DNA from: JANQGH01 sp039819285
Lineage (GTDB): Bacteria > Pseudomonadota > Alphaproteobacteria > DSM-16000 > Inquilinaceae
Direction: 5' to 3'
Length of the DNA: 9,280 nt
Assembly (NCBI GenBank): GCA_039819285.1
Contig: JBCBSH010000181.1
Span: forward strand, 1 to 9,280
In this document: piece after piece, positions 1-5,507 of the stretch
Layout: each line of letters opens with the position of its first letter
Numbering within the stretch: position 1 is the stretch's first letter
The notes under the pieces: generated by a model
What the model saw: only the letters and a program-made list of their open reading frames with translations
The model's database searches: none
What the model was told of the DNA's origin: nothing
Translations under genes and position numbers: made by a program

Positions 1-28
1 TAAAGGGACCCCCAATGGGTCGGCCCTC
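1..28 (-). terminator. Possible hairpin terminator after the SDR gene
   Basis: Read on the minus strand just after the SDR stop codon, the sequence can fold as GGG-(CCG bulge)-ACCC, loop ATTGG, GGGT-CCC, followed by TTTA at the window edge. The stem is short and bulged, and the T tract is cut off by the window boundary, so its strength cannot be judged. It sits where the thiolase-RidA-SDR transcript would be expected to end. Confidence 0.35.
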
Positions 29-709
29 CTAACACTCGAACTCGCTGCCGTCATAGTTCCAAAATCGGCCGGTCGTATCCGCGTCAAGCTCGTCGATGAT
101 CGTGCGCATCGCGGCGACGCTGTCGGCGGCCTCTAGCGGCGCCTTGGACCCGCCGATACCGCTCTTGACCCAACCAGGATGAAGCACGGCGAAGCTCAAG
201 CCCTCGCCCTTATGGTCCATGGCCATGGCGCGCATGGCCGCGTTCACGGCCGCCTTGGACGAGCGATAGATGATCGCCCGGCCGCTGCTCTGGCCGATGC
301 TGCCCATCTGGCTGGAAATCGTGACGATCTTGCCATGCTGCGCCGCGCGCAGGTGGGGCAGGAACGCCTCCGTCACGCGCACCGGACCCAGCGTGTTGGC
401 CTGCAGAACGTCGATCCAGGCGGCATAGTCGATGCCGCCATCGCTGAGTTCGGCCGGGTTGCCGCGCCCGGCATTGTTGATCAAGAGGTCGATCGCGATG
501 CCCGAAAGCCGCTCGGACAGGATGGCGACGGCCGCGGGATCGGTCACGTCCAACTCCACCACCGCGACATCACCATCGATGCCGAGCAGGTCGCCGGCTG
601 ACCCGGGATCGCGCACGCCGGCCAGCACCGTCCAGCCTTCATCGGCGTATTGGCGGGCGAACTCGAGGCCAATGCCGCGTCCGGCCCCGGTGATCAATGC
701 GACGGGCAT
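29..709 (-). CDS. SDR-family NAD(P)-dependent oxidoreductase
   Basis: A classical short-chain dehydrogenase/reductase of 226 residues, a usual length for the family. Visible motifs are the Rossmann dinucleotide-binding TGAGRGIG at residues 7-14, NNAG at 78-81, the catalytic-tetrad Asn105, Ser132/133 in the IVTISS strand, and the Y148-x3-K152 catalytic pair. It is therefore expected to be an active cytosolic enzyme that reduces a carbonyl or oxidises an alcohol with NAD(P). The substrate cannot be read from the sequence. The NNAGRGNP region and short C-terminus resemble CsgA/C-factor-like SDRs more than FabG or PhaB. The ATG start has a strong purine-rich ribosome site (GGGGGAGAGGGG, 711-722) about 6 bases upstream. 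It is the last gene of a run with the thiolase and RidA genes, 18 bases after the RidA stop. A 3-hydroxyacyl-CoA dehydrogenase role is tempting from context but is inference. Confidence 0.92.
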   Translation of the reverse strand: MPVALITGAGRGIGLEFARQYADEGWTVLAGVRDPGSAGDLLGIDGDVAVVELDVTDPAAVAILSERLSGIAIDLLINNAGRGNPAELSDGGIDYAAWIDVLQANTLGPVRVTEAFLPHLRAAQHGKIVTISSQMGSIGQSSGRAIIYRSSKAAVNAAMRAMAMDHKGEGLSFAVLHPGWVKSGIGGSKAPLEAADSVAAMRTIIDELDADTTGRFWNYDGSEFEC

Positions 710-727
710 GCCCCTCTCCCCCTTCTT

Positions 728-1141
728 CTAGCCGGCCTCGCGCCCGGCAGGCTGTCGCGCGGTAACCTCGATCTCGACCTTCATCCGATCGTCGATCAGC
801 CGCGACACGATGGCGGTGGAGGTCGGCCGAACGCCGTCGCCGACCGCCTCGCCGATGACCTGCCCGTAAATCGTCAGGACCCGTTCGGCGTCGCTTTGGT
901 CGGCGATGATGATGCGGCTTTGCACGATGTCGGCCAGGGTCGCCCCAGCCTCGGCCAGGACGGATTCGATGGTCTTCAGCGTTTGGCGCGTCTGGCTTTC
1001 GACATCCAGCTTTATCTCGCCGGTGGTGTAGTCGAAGCCGGTTGTGCCCGCGACGAAGATCCAGCCATCCTCGATGACGGCCCGCGAATAGCCGTACGCG
1101 GCCTCAAACGATGAGCCGGTGCTGATGCCCCGCCGGCTCAT
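728..1141 (-). CDS. RidA/YjgF-family protein
   Basis: A 137-residue protein of the Rid (YjgF/YER057c/UK114) superfamily, which forms small cytosolic trimers. Canonical RidA hydrolyses reactive enamine/imine intermediates released by PLP enzymes. Family marks are an N-terminal GYSRAV segment (17-22), a FVAGTTGFD strand (29-37), the central helix with QTRQTLKTIESVLAEAGA (50-67) and the C-terminal MKVEIEVTA strand (120-128). The canonical substrate-binding Arg of RidA (in a P-A-R-S motif) does not seem to be in its usual place: here the segment is R105-P106-T-S-T, with Arg before Pro. It may therefore belong to a non-deaminase Rid subgroup. The start overlaps the thiolase stop as ATGA (1138-1141), so translation is probably coupled and the gene is co-expressed with acetyl-CoA metabolism. 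The family assignment is firm; the activity is unknown. Confidence 0.9.
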   Translation of the reverse strand: MSRRGISTGSSFEAAYGYSRAVIEDGWIFVAGTTGFDYTTGEIKLDVESQTRQTLKTIESVLAEAGATLADIVQSRIIIADQSDAERVLTIYGQVIGEAVGDGVRPTSTAIVSRLIDDRMKVEIEVTARQPAGREAG

Positions 1142-2340
1142 GCCGCCACCCGTTCCACGGCGATCGCGGTCGCTTCACCACCGCCGATACACAGCGATGC
1201 CACGCCACGCTTGGCGTCGTATTGCTCGAGCGCGGCCAGCAAAGTCACGAGAATGCGCGCGCCCGAGGCACCGATGGGGTGGCCCAGCGCGCAGGCGCCG
1301 CCATGGACATTCACCTTGTCTGCCGGCAGGTCGAGATCGCGCATCGCCGCCATCGTAACGACGGCAAAGGCCTCATTGATCTCATAGAGGTCGACATCGC
1401 CGGTCTGCCAACCGACCTTGTCCATCAGCTTGGTGATGGCGCCGATCGGTGCGGTGGTGAACCAAGCCGGGGCCTGGGCGTGGCTGGCATGGCCCTTGAC
1501 CTCCGCGAGGATCGGCAGGCCCCGCGCCTCGGCGACCGAACGACGGGTCAGCAGCAGGGCAGCCGCCCCGTCGGAGATGGAGCTGGAATTGGCGGCCGTC
1601 ACGGTGCCGTCGGGGCGAAAGGCCGGTTTCAGGTTCGGGATCTTATCGGGCCGCGCGTTCATCGGCTGTTCGTCGACCGAAACCTCGGTTTCGCCCTTGC
1701 GGGACTTGACGGTCACCGGCGCGATCTGGCCGGCGAAACTTCCGTCCTCGGTGGCCTTGCGCGCCCGGTTCAGGCTTTCGATGGCGAAGCCGTCCTGGGC
1801 TTCGCGGGTGAACTGATAGTGCTGGGCCGTGTCTTCGGCGAAGGTGCCCATCAGGCGGCCCGGCTCATAGGCATCCTCCAGCCCGTCCAGGAACATGTGG
1901 TCCAGCACCCTGCCATGGCCCATGCGATAGCCCTGGCGCGCCCGGTCCAGCAGGTAGGGCGCGTTGGTCATGCTCTCCAGCCCGCCGGAAATGGCGATGT
2001 CGGCCGTGCCGAGCGCCACTGCGTCATGGGCCAGCATGGTCGCCTTCATGCCCGACCCGCACATCTTGTTGACCGTCGTGCAGCCGACGCTGTCCGGGAC
2101 GCCGGCGCCTTTCGACGCCTGGCGCGCCGGGGCCTGGCCCAGTCCGGCGGGCAGGACGCAGCCCATGGTCACCTCGTCGACATCCTCGCCATTCAGGCCC
2201 GCACGCTTCAGCGCCGCACGCACGGCAACCGACCCCAGCTCCGTCGCCTTCACATCCTTCAAGGCGCCTTGAAAGCCGCCCATTGGCGTTCGCGCCGCAG
2301 CAACGATAACGACGGGGTCCTTGCTCGGCTCTGCAGCCAT
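1138..2340 (-). CDS. Acetyl-CoA C-acetyltransferase (thiolase)
   Basis: A 400-residue thiolase that catalyses reversible condensation of two acetyl-CoA to acetoacetyl-CoA, or CoA-dependent cleavage of 3-ketoacyl-CoA. All catalytic elements are visible: nucleophilic Cys94 in NKMCGSGMKA, the NEAF motif, His354 in GHPIGASGAR and the acid/base Cys384 in CIGGGEATAIAVER. The spacing matches biosynthetic thiolases (PhaA/AtoB/ACAT1-like), normally about 390-400 residues. The ATG at 2340 is chosen over the TTG at 2352 because GGAGG (2346-2350) lies just upstream of it, and the TTG would overlap that site. The gene follows the MaoC gene after a 78-base gap and overlaps the RidA start by four bases. Whether it serves ketone-body or branched-chain breakdown, beta-oxidation or polyhydroxybutyrate synthesis cannot be told from the sequence; no phaB or phaC is present here. 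Confidence 0.95.
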   Translation of the reverse strand: MAAEPSKDPVVIVAAARTPMGGFQGALKDVKATELGSVAVRAALKRAGLNGEDVDEVTMGCVLPAGLGQAPARQASKGAGVPDSVGCTTVNKMCGSGMKATMLAHDAVALGTADIAISGGLESMTNAPYLLDRARQGYRMGHGRVLDHMFLDGLEDAYEPGRLMGTFAEDTAQHYQFTREAQDGFAIESLNRARKATEDGSFAGQIAPVTVKSRKGETEVSVDEQPMNARPDKIPNLKPAFRPDGTVTAANSSSISDGAAALLLTRRSVAEARGLPILAEVKGHASHAQAPAWFTTAPIGAITKLMDKVGWQTGDVDLYEINEAFAVVTMAAMRDLDLPADKVNVHGGACALGHPIGASGARILVTLLAALEQYDAKRGVASLCIGGGEATAIAVERVAA

Positions 2341-2418
2341 TTCAGCCTCCAAGAGGTTCGGTCATCTAGGTGTTGTCATCGATGTGGTCACACGCCGGTT
2401 CGGCGCCAAGCGCGATCG
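2341..2418 (-). promoter_or_regulatory. Intergenic spacer before thiolase, with TGAC repeats
   Basis: This 78-base gap is the only sizeable break in the kinase-MaoC-thiolase-RidA-SDR run. It contains the thiolase ribosome site GGAGG (2346-2350). On the minus strand it has three TGAC-core units (plus-strand GTCA beginning at 2361, 2375 and 2387), two of them in 8-mers differing at one base (TGTTGTCA 2371-2378 and TGTGGTCA 2383-2390). The last also forms an imperfect palindrome TGTG-GT-CACA (2383-2392). A 5-bp hairpin CGCCG-GTT-CGGCG lies at 2393-2405 but has no T tract. I see no clear -35/-10 pair. An internal promoter or operator is possible but unproven. Confidence 0.3.
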
Positions 2419-2877
2419 TTATTGACTCCGCGTGGGCAGTACGACCGTGGTATCCATTTCGATAACAATTTCAGAATTCTGATCGATTGTCTTAATGTTC
2501 AACAGCAATGTGCCGCGCGGCGCGCCGGAGCGTGAAGGTGTGACCTTCACAACCTCCGCCTCGGCACGCAGCCGGTCGCCGGCGCGCAGCGGCTTAGGCC
2601 AACGGAGGTTCTGCACGCCGACGCCGATGATCGGCGAGCCACCCAGGATCTTGCCATCGACGATCAGCCGCATCGTCAAGGCCGCCGTGTGCCAACCGCT
2701 TGCCGCCACGCCGCCCAGCAGGCTGGCGTCGGCAATGTCCGAGTCCAGATGGTGAGGCTGCGGGTCGAAGCTTCGGCAAAAAGCGTCGATCTCCTCCTCC
2801 GTGACCGTCAGCGACCCGGTCGCCATACGGTCGCCGACGGCAAAATCCTCGAATGTGCGCGGCCAGTCGTCCAGCAC
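2419..2877 (-). CDS. MaoC-family dehydratase/hydratase
   Basis: A single-hotdog MaoC-like protein of 152 residues, the family that includes (R)-specific enoyl-CoA hydratases. The hydratase motif D-x-(N/Q)-P-x-H appears as D38-P-Q-P-H-H43, where Asp38 and His43 are the expected catalytic pair. It is followed by ASGWHTAALTMRL (59-71), a characteristic MaoC segment, and a C-terminal beta-sheet ending in TTVVLP. I chose the GTG at 2877 over an ATG 22 codons upstream (2943). GGAGG (2884-2888) sits 6 bases before the GTG, the family homology begins at once (FEDFAVGD), and the longer form would overlap the upstream kinase gene by 65 bases. The gene starts one base after the kinase stop, so translational coupling is likely. 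It probably hydrates a 2-enoyl-CoA or a related thioester in the cytosol; substrate unknown. Confidence 0.9.
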   Translation of the reverse strand: MLDDWPRTFEDFAVGDRMATGSLTVTEEEIDAFCRSFDPQPHHLDSDIADASLLGGVAASGWHTAALTMRLIVDGKILGGSPIIGVGVQNLRWPKPLRAGDRLRAEAEVVKVTPSRSGAPRGTLLLNIKTIDQNSEIVIEMDTTVVLPTRSQ

Positions 2878-2878
2878 G

Positions 2879-3520
2879 TCAATCCTCCGATACAGCGCGT
2901 CGGGCCAATTGGTCGAATGCCATGGGTGGCGGCCCGTTGGCAAGGTGCCGGCGAATCGCCTCGGCGCACTGCATGGGGCTCAATTGCGAGGTGTCGACCT
3001 CAAGGTCGTAAATGCCGGGATCATGTACGGCCCGCTGCCAAAGCCGGACCGCCTCAGGAATGGGGTCTTCGCTGGTTCCGGCAAGATAGGTTTCATCGCC
3101 TGAGTGCTGCGCAGCCTTGCGCCGGGCCATGATCTCCTCAATTGGACAGTGGACGCCGACGAACAGTACGGGCAGGCCGGCAAGGCGTCGCGCGCTGTCC
3201 GCCAGGATGCGGCGCGGCGTCGAATAGGCATCATGGTGGCCGACATCGACCACGACGTTGAGGCCGAGCCGGCTGTGGGCGGCGATCGACTCGTAGAGCG
3301 CCGCGTATAGGGTGACCACGAGGTCCTCCAGATCCGGCCGCTCGCCGCCGGGCCGCAGGCCGATGCCCGGCTGATAGCGCTCAGGCATCGCCCGCTCCTT
3401 GACCATATCGACGCCAAGGTTCATCCACGGCCCATCGAAGGTGTCCTGAATGGCCGCGACAATGCTGGACTTCCCCGACCTCGGGGCGCCGTTCAGTATG
3501 ATAATCTGACCCGGTGTCAT
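2879..3520 (-). CDS. Chloramphenicol phosphotransferase-like P-loop kinase
   Basis: A 213-residue P-loop kinase resembling chloramphenicol 3-O-phosphotransferase (CPT) of Streptomyces venezuelae. Visible are the opening MTPGQIIILNGAPRSGKSS with the Walker A motif (G11-K17-S18), then W32-MNLGVD with Asp38 at the place of the CPT catalytic base (Asp37), the VVVDVGHHD strand (89-97), the VGVHCP motif (121-126) and YDLEVDTS (171-178), all recognisable CPT landmarks. The family phosphorylates a hydroxyl with ATP. The acceptor of most chromosomal homologues is unknown, so I would not call this a resistance gene without evidence. The open frame continues far upstream antisense to the oxygenase gene, but the fold begins at the ATG at 3520, which I take as the start; its ribosome site (GAAAGG) is weak. 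Downstream the MaoC gene follows after one base. It is somewhat longer than the Streptomyces enzyme (about 178 residues), with a C-terminal extension. Confidence 0.87.
   Translation of the reverse strand: MTPGQIIILNGAPRSGKSSIVAAIQDTFDGPWMNLGVDMVKERAMPERYQPGIGLRPGGERPDLEDLVVTLYAALYESIAAHSRLGLNVVVDVGHHDAYSTPRRILADSARRLAGLPVLFVGVHCPIEEIMARRKAAQHSGDETYLAGTSEDPIPEAVRLWQRAVHDPGIYDLEVDTSQLSPMQCAEAIRRHLANGPPPMAFDQLARRAVSED
2884..2888 (-). promoter_or_regulatory. Ribosome binding site that fixes the MaoC GTG start
   Basis: GGAGG on the minus strand lies 6 bases upstream of the GTG at 2877, inside the last codons of the kinase gene. No comparable site was seen for the alternative upstream ATG. It supports the shorter MaoC start and coupled translation with the kinase. 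Confidence 0.7.
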
Positions 3521-3574
3521 GCCTTTCGCCACTTCATGCGGAAGCACCGTAGTTCCGAAAAGCCTGGAGGCACA
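3521..3574. promoter_or_regulatory. Divergent promoter region between kinase and oxygenase genes
   Basis: Only 54 bases separate the start codons of two divergent genes, so their promoters must lie here or reach into the coding sequences, and could interfere. For the oxygenase, GGAGG at 3566-3570 is the ribosome site, and a GATAAT-like -10 (3500-3505) lies inside the kinase gene without a good -35. For the kinase, TTGTGC with TACGGT 18 bases further on (minus strand, starting within the oxygenase 5' end) is a weak candidate. No operator-like palindrome stands out. Confidence 0.35.
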
Positions 3575-4750
3575 ATGCCGCCTGCCCGTCTCGATTGGCG
3601 AGAGTTGTCGCCCGATCGGTTCCTTGAGCGTCACTGGCAGCGCGAACCGTTGCTTTGGCGCCAGGCCCTGCCCGGGTTTCAAAGCCCGATCACGCCGCAT
3701 GATCTGGCCGAACTGGCCTGTCAGGACGAGGCTGACGCGCGGCTGGTTGTCCATGAACCTGATGGCGAGCCGCGATGGACGGTGCACCATGGCCCGTTCG
3801 ACCAGGCCGACTTCGACAAGCTGCCGGCTGCGGGCTGGACCTTGCTCGTCCAAGCGGTCGACGCCTGGTTGCCCGAGGTTGCCGACCTCATCACCGCGTT
3901 CGACTTCCTGCCGAGCTGGCGCCTTGACGACATCATGGTTTCCCACGCCGTCAGCGCGGGCGGCGTCGGCCCGCATATCGACCAGTACGATGTGTTCCTG
4001 CTGCAGGCCGCCGGCAAGCGGCGCTGGCGCTATGGCTCTCGATCCGGATCCAGCCTCGCGTTCCGCGCCGATCTCGATCTGCGCATCTTGGAGAGTTTCG
4101 AACCCACCCACGAGGCCATTCTGGAGCCAGGCGATGTCCTCTATCTGCCGCCCGGCGTCGCGCATGAGGGGGTGGCGGTCGACGATGCCTGCCTGACCTT
4201 CTCGATCGGCTTTCGCGCGCCCGGCGTTGCCGACCTGGCGAGCCGATTTGCCGATGCAGTGGCAGAGTTCGCCGAGCACCAGGGCGATACGGCGCCACGC
4301 TACAGCGACCCAGGCATGACCCGGCCGGCGGATCCGACCCTGATCGGCGATGAGGCTGTTGCGGCCATGACAACGCTGCTTCAGCGCCAGCTCGACACCC
4401 CCGCCCTGTTACGGCAAGCGATCGGTGAACTGATTACCGAACCGCGCGTGCCGCCGACGATGCCGGACGAGCATGTCGAGCCCGCGACGGTCAGCGCGCG
4501 CATCGGTGCTGGCGACAGCCTTGAACGCGTGCTGGGCAGCCGTTGGGCCCATCTTGCGCTTGGCACCGACGCGCTGTTGTGCGTCGACGGGGTCTGCCGC
4601 CAGACCGATGCAGACCTGGCGGCCGCGCTCTGCCAGTCCGGTACGATCGAGCAGACCCGGCTGTCGCGCTGGCAAGACGAGCCGGACCTGTGGGCACTGC
4701 TGGCCGAACTGGTCAGCCAGGGCAGCCTGGCCTGGCTGGACGACGGTTAG
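3575..4750 (+). CDS. roxA: JmjC/cupin ribosomal protein L16 arginine hydroxylase (YcfD/RoxA type)
   Basis: A 391-residue Fe(II)/2-oxoglutarate oxygenase of the bacterial ribosomal oxygenase family. E. coli YcfD (373 residues) 3-hydroxylates an arginine of 50S protein L16. The double-stranded beta-helix core is clear: FLPSWRLDDIMVSHAVSAGG (111-130) leads into VGPHIDQYDVF with iron ligands His134 and Asp136, KRRWR follows at 148-152, and the distal ligand His197 is in LPPGVAHEG. The N-terminal WQREPLLWRQA (21-31) matches the usual 'x-W-x-K-x-P-L-L' opening. The region after about residue 215 fits the helical dimerisation and winged-helix tail. I prefer the ATG at 3575 over 3536, because GGAGG (3566-3570) precedes it and 3536 would add 13 unrelated residues. 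It is the only plus-strand gene here, divergent from the kinase and overlapping the lipoprotein stop. The L16 target is inferred from family likeness. Confidence 0.9.
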   Translation: MPPARLDWRELSPDRFLERHWQREPLLWRQALPGFQSPITPHDLAELACQDEADARLVVHEPDGEPRWTVHHGPFDQADFDKLPAAGWTLLVQAVDAWLPEVADLITAFDFLPSWRLDDIMVSHAVSAGGVGPHIDQYDVFLLQAAGKRRWRYGSRSGSSLAFRADLDLRILESFEPTHEAILEPGDVLYLPPGVAHEGVAVDDACLTFSIGFRAPGVADLASRFADAVAEFAEHQGDTAPRYSDPGMTRPADPTLIGDEAVAAMTTLLQRQLDTPALLRQAIGELITEPRVPPTMPDEHVEPATVSARIGAGDSLERVLGSRWAHLALGTDALLCVDGVCRQTDADLAAALCQSGTIEQTRLSRWQDEPDLWALLAELVSQGSLAWLDDG

Positions 4751-5388
4751 TCGGTCCGCACCCAGGCCTCCTCCAGCCCGTTGCGGTGATGGGTTTCGCG
4801 ATAGGCGATCGGGCCCTCGCCCGGCGCGTACCATGTGGTCCGCGTTCGCCTGGTATCGTCGCACTCGACGACATAGGCAGCCGTCGCGCCATGACCCGGC
4901 CGCAGGACTTCGACCGCATTGATCACCTCACAGCGTGACTCGCGCGTGTAGCTACGGCCGGTGTGCGACCTCGCCTGGCGTTCGTAGCGCCCGACACTGC
5001 CGACCTGAAGCGGATAGAGCGAGTCCAGCTGGCGGACCGTCGCCTGGCCGGTGTGCCAGTTGCGGGAGTCGCCGCAATTCGCCCAACTGTCGGACGGCGA
5101 GAACCAGTCGTTCGCCCGCGTCCACGTGCAGCCGTTGCTTTCCGTAACCCGCGCGCCGTTGCTGTAGGCTCTGGCGGATAAGGAGATGGTTCGGCCATCC
5201 ATCAGGTCGGTCGCGGTCATTGTGCCCAGACTGCTGACCGGCGCCTGGGCGACCTGGGCGATCGGCTGGGTTAAGGGCTGGGTGTCCGGTCGGGTCGACG
5301 AGCCGAAGCCGAATGACGGGAACTGAAAACCGCCGGCCGAGCAGGCGGAAATGGGTAAAGCGAGTGCGAGGACCAAAAGGCGCTTCAT
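4747..5388 (-). CDS. Putative lipoprotein of unknown function
   Basis: I do not recognise the family. The 213-residue product begins with a compact signal peptide (MKR followed by the hydrophobic stretch LLVLALALP) and a lipobox I13-S14-A15-C16, so it is probably lipidated at Cys16 and membrane-anchored in the periplasm. Ser at +2 favours outer-membrane sorting under the E. coli rule. A Gly/Phe-rich then Thr/Gln/Pro-rich linker (17-50) precedes a folded region rich in Trp, Tyr, Arg and Asn. That region holds four Cys (87, 105, 153, 176), which could make two disulfides, and aromatic motifs such as NGCTWTRANDWFSPSDSW. The ATG at 5388 is chosen over 5433 because the signal peptide starts there and GGAG lies 8 bases upstream. 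Its TAA stop overlaps the stop of the convergent oxygenase gene by four bases, leaving no room for a terminator between them. The leader carries an unusual inverted repeat, described separately. Confidence 0.85.
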   Translation of the reverse strand: MKRLLVLALALPISACSAGGFQFPSFGFGSSTRPDTQPLTQPIAQVAQAPVSSLGTMTATDLMDGRTISLSARAYSNGARVTESNGCTWTRANDWFSPSDSWANCGDSRNWHTGQATVRQLDSLYPLQVGSVGRYERQARSHTGRSYTRESRCEVINAVEVLRPGHGATAAYVVECDDTRRTRTTWYAPGEGPIAYRETHHRNGLEEAWVRTD

Positions 5389-5507
5389 TGTCTGTTCTCC
5401 AGATGTCTGGCCGCTGGGTGCGGCCTGGATCAACGGGAGAACAGCGGGGGGCCGGGATTATTCCCGAGCGTGCGCGAAAAACGTGCGAAGACGCGGTTCG
5501 GCGCGGA
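5389..5507 (-). promoter_or_regulatory. Leader/promoter of the lipoprotein gene with nested inverted repeats
   Basis: On the minus strand, after the isovaleryl-CoA dehydrogenase stop, there is an AATAAT -10-like hexamer (5457-5462, five of six matches to consensus; no good -35). It would start an RNA near 5450. The predicted leader then contains a 9-bp perfect inverted repeat (CTGTTCTCC 5392-5400 and GGAGAACAG 5436-5444) enclosing a 6-bp hairpin (GGCCGC 5409-5414, loop 5415-5419, GCGGCC 5420-5425). The start-proximal arm includes the GGAG ribosome site, so the fold would hide it. A 5-bp hairpin CGGGA-TTAT-TCCCG (5453-5466) overlaps the -10. No hairpin with a T tract is seen to terminate the upstream gene. 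Confidence 0.45.

Noticed and set aside
2393..2405. Hairpin CGCCG-GTT-CGGCG as a terminator after the MaoC gene
   Set aside because: The stem is only 5 bp and no T tract follows on either strand, so it is not a convincing intrinsic terminator.
1222..2535. 437-codon plus-strand open frame opposite the thiolase
   Set aside because: It is a mirror frame of a GC-rich gene, rich in His/Arg/Gly/Gln with no recognisable motif. The thiolase on the other strand has every catalytic residue.
2879..3520. Chloramphenicol resistance determinant
   Set aside because: CPT-like kinases occur on many chromosomes. The surroundings here are metabolic, with no mobile element, and substrate cannot be inferred from the motifs.
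3521..4279. Minus-strand open frame extending the kinase to 466 codons
   Set aside because: The extra codons are antisense to the oxygenase core. The kinase fold begins exactly at the ATG at 3520 with MTPGQIIILNG, and the extension has no family likeness.
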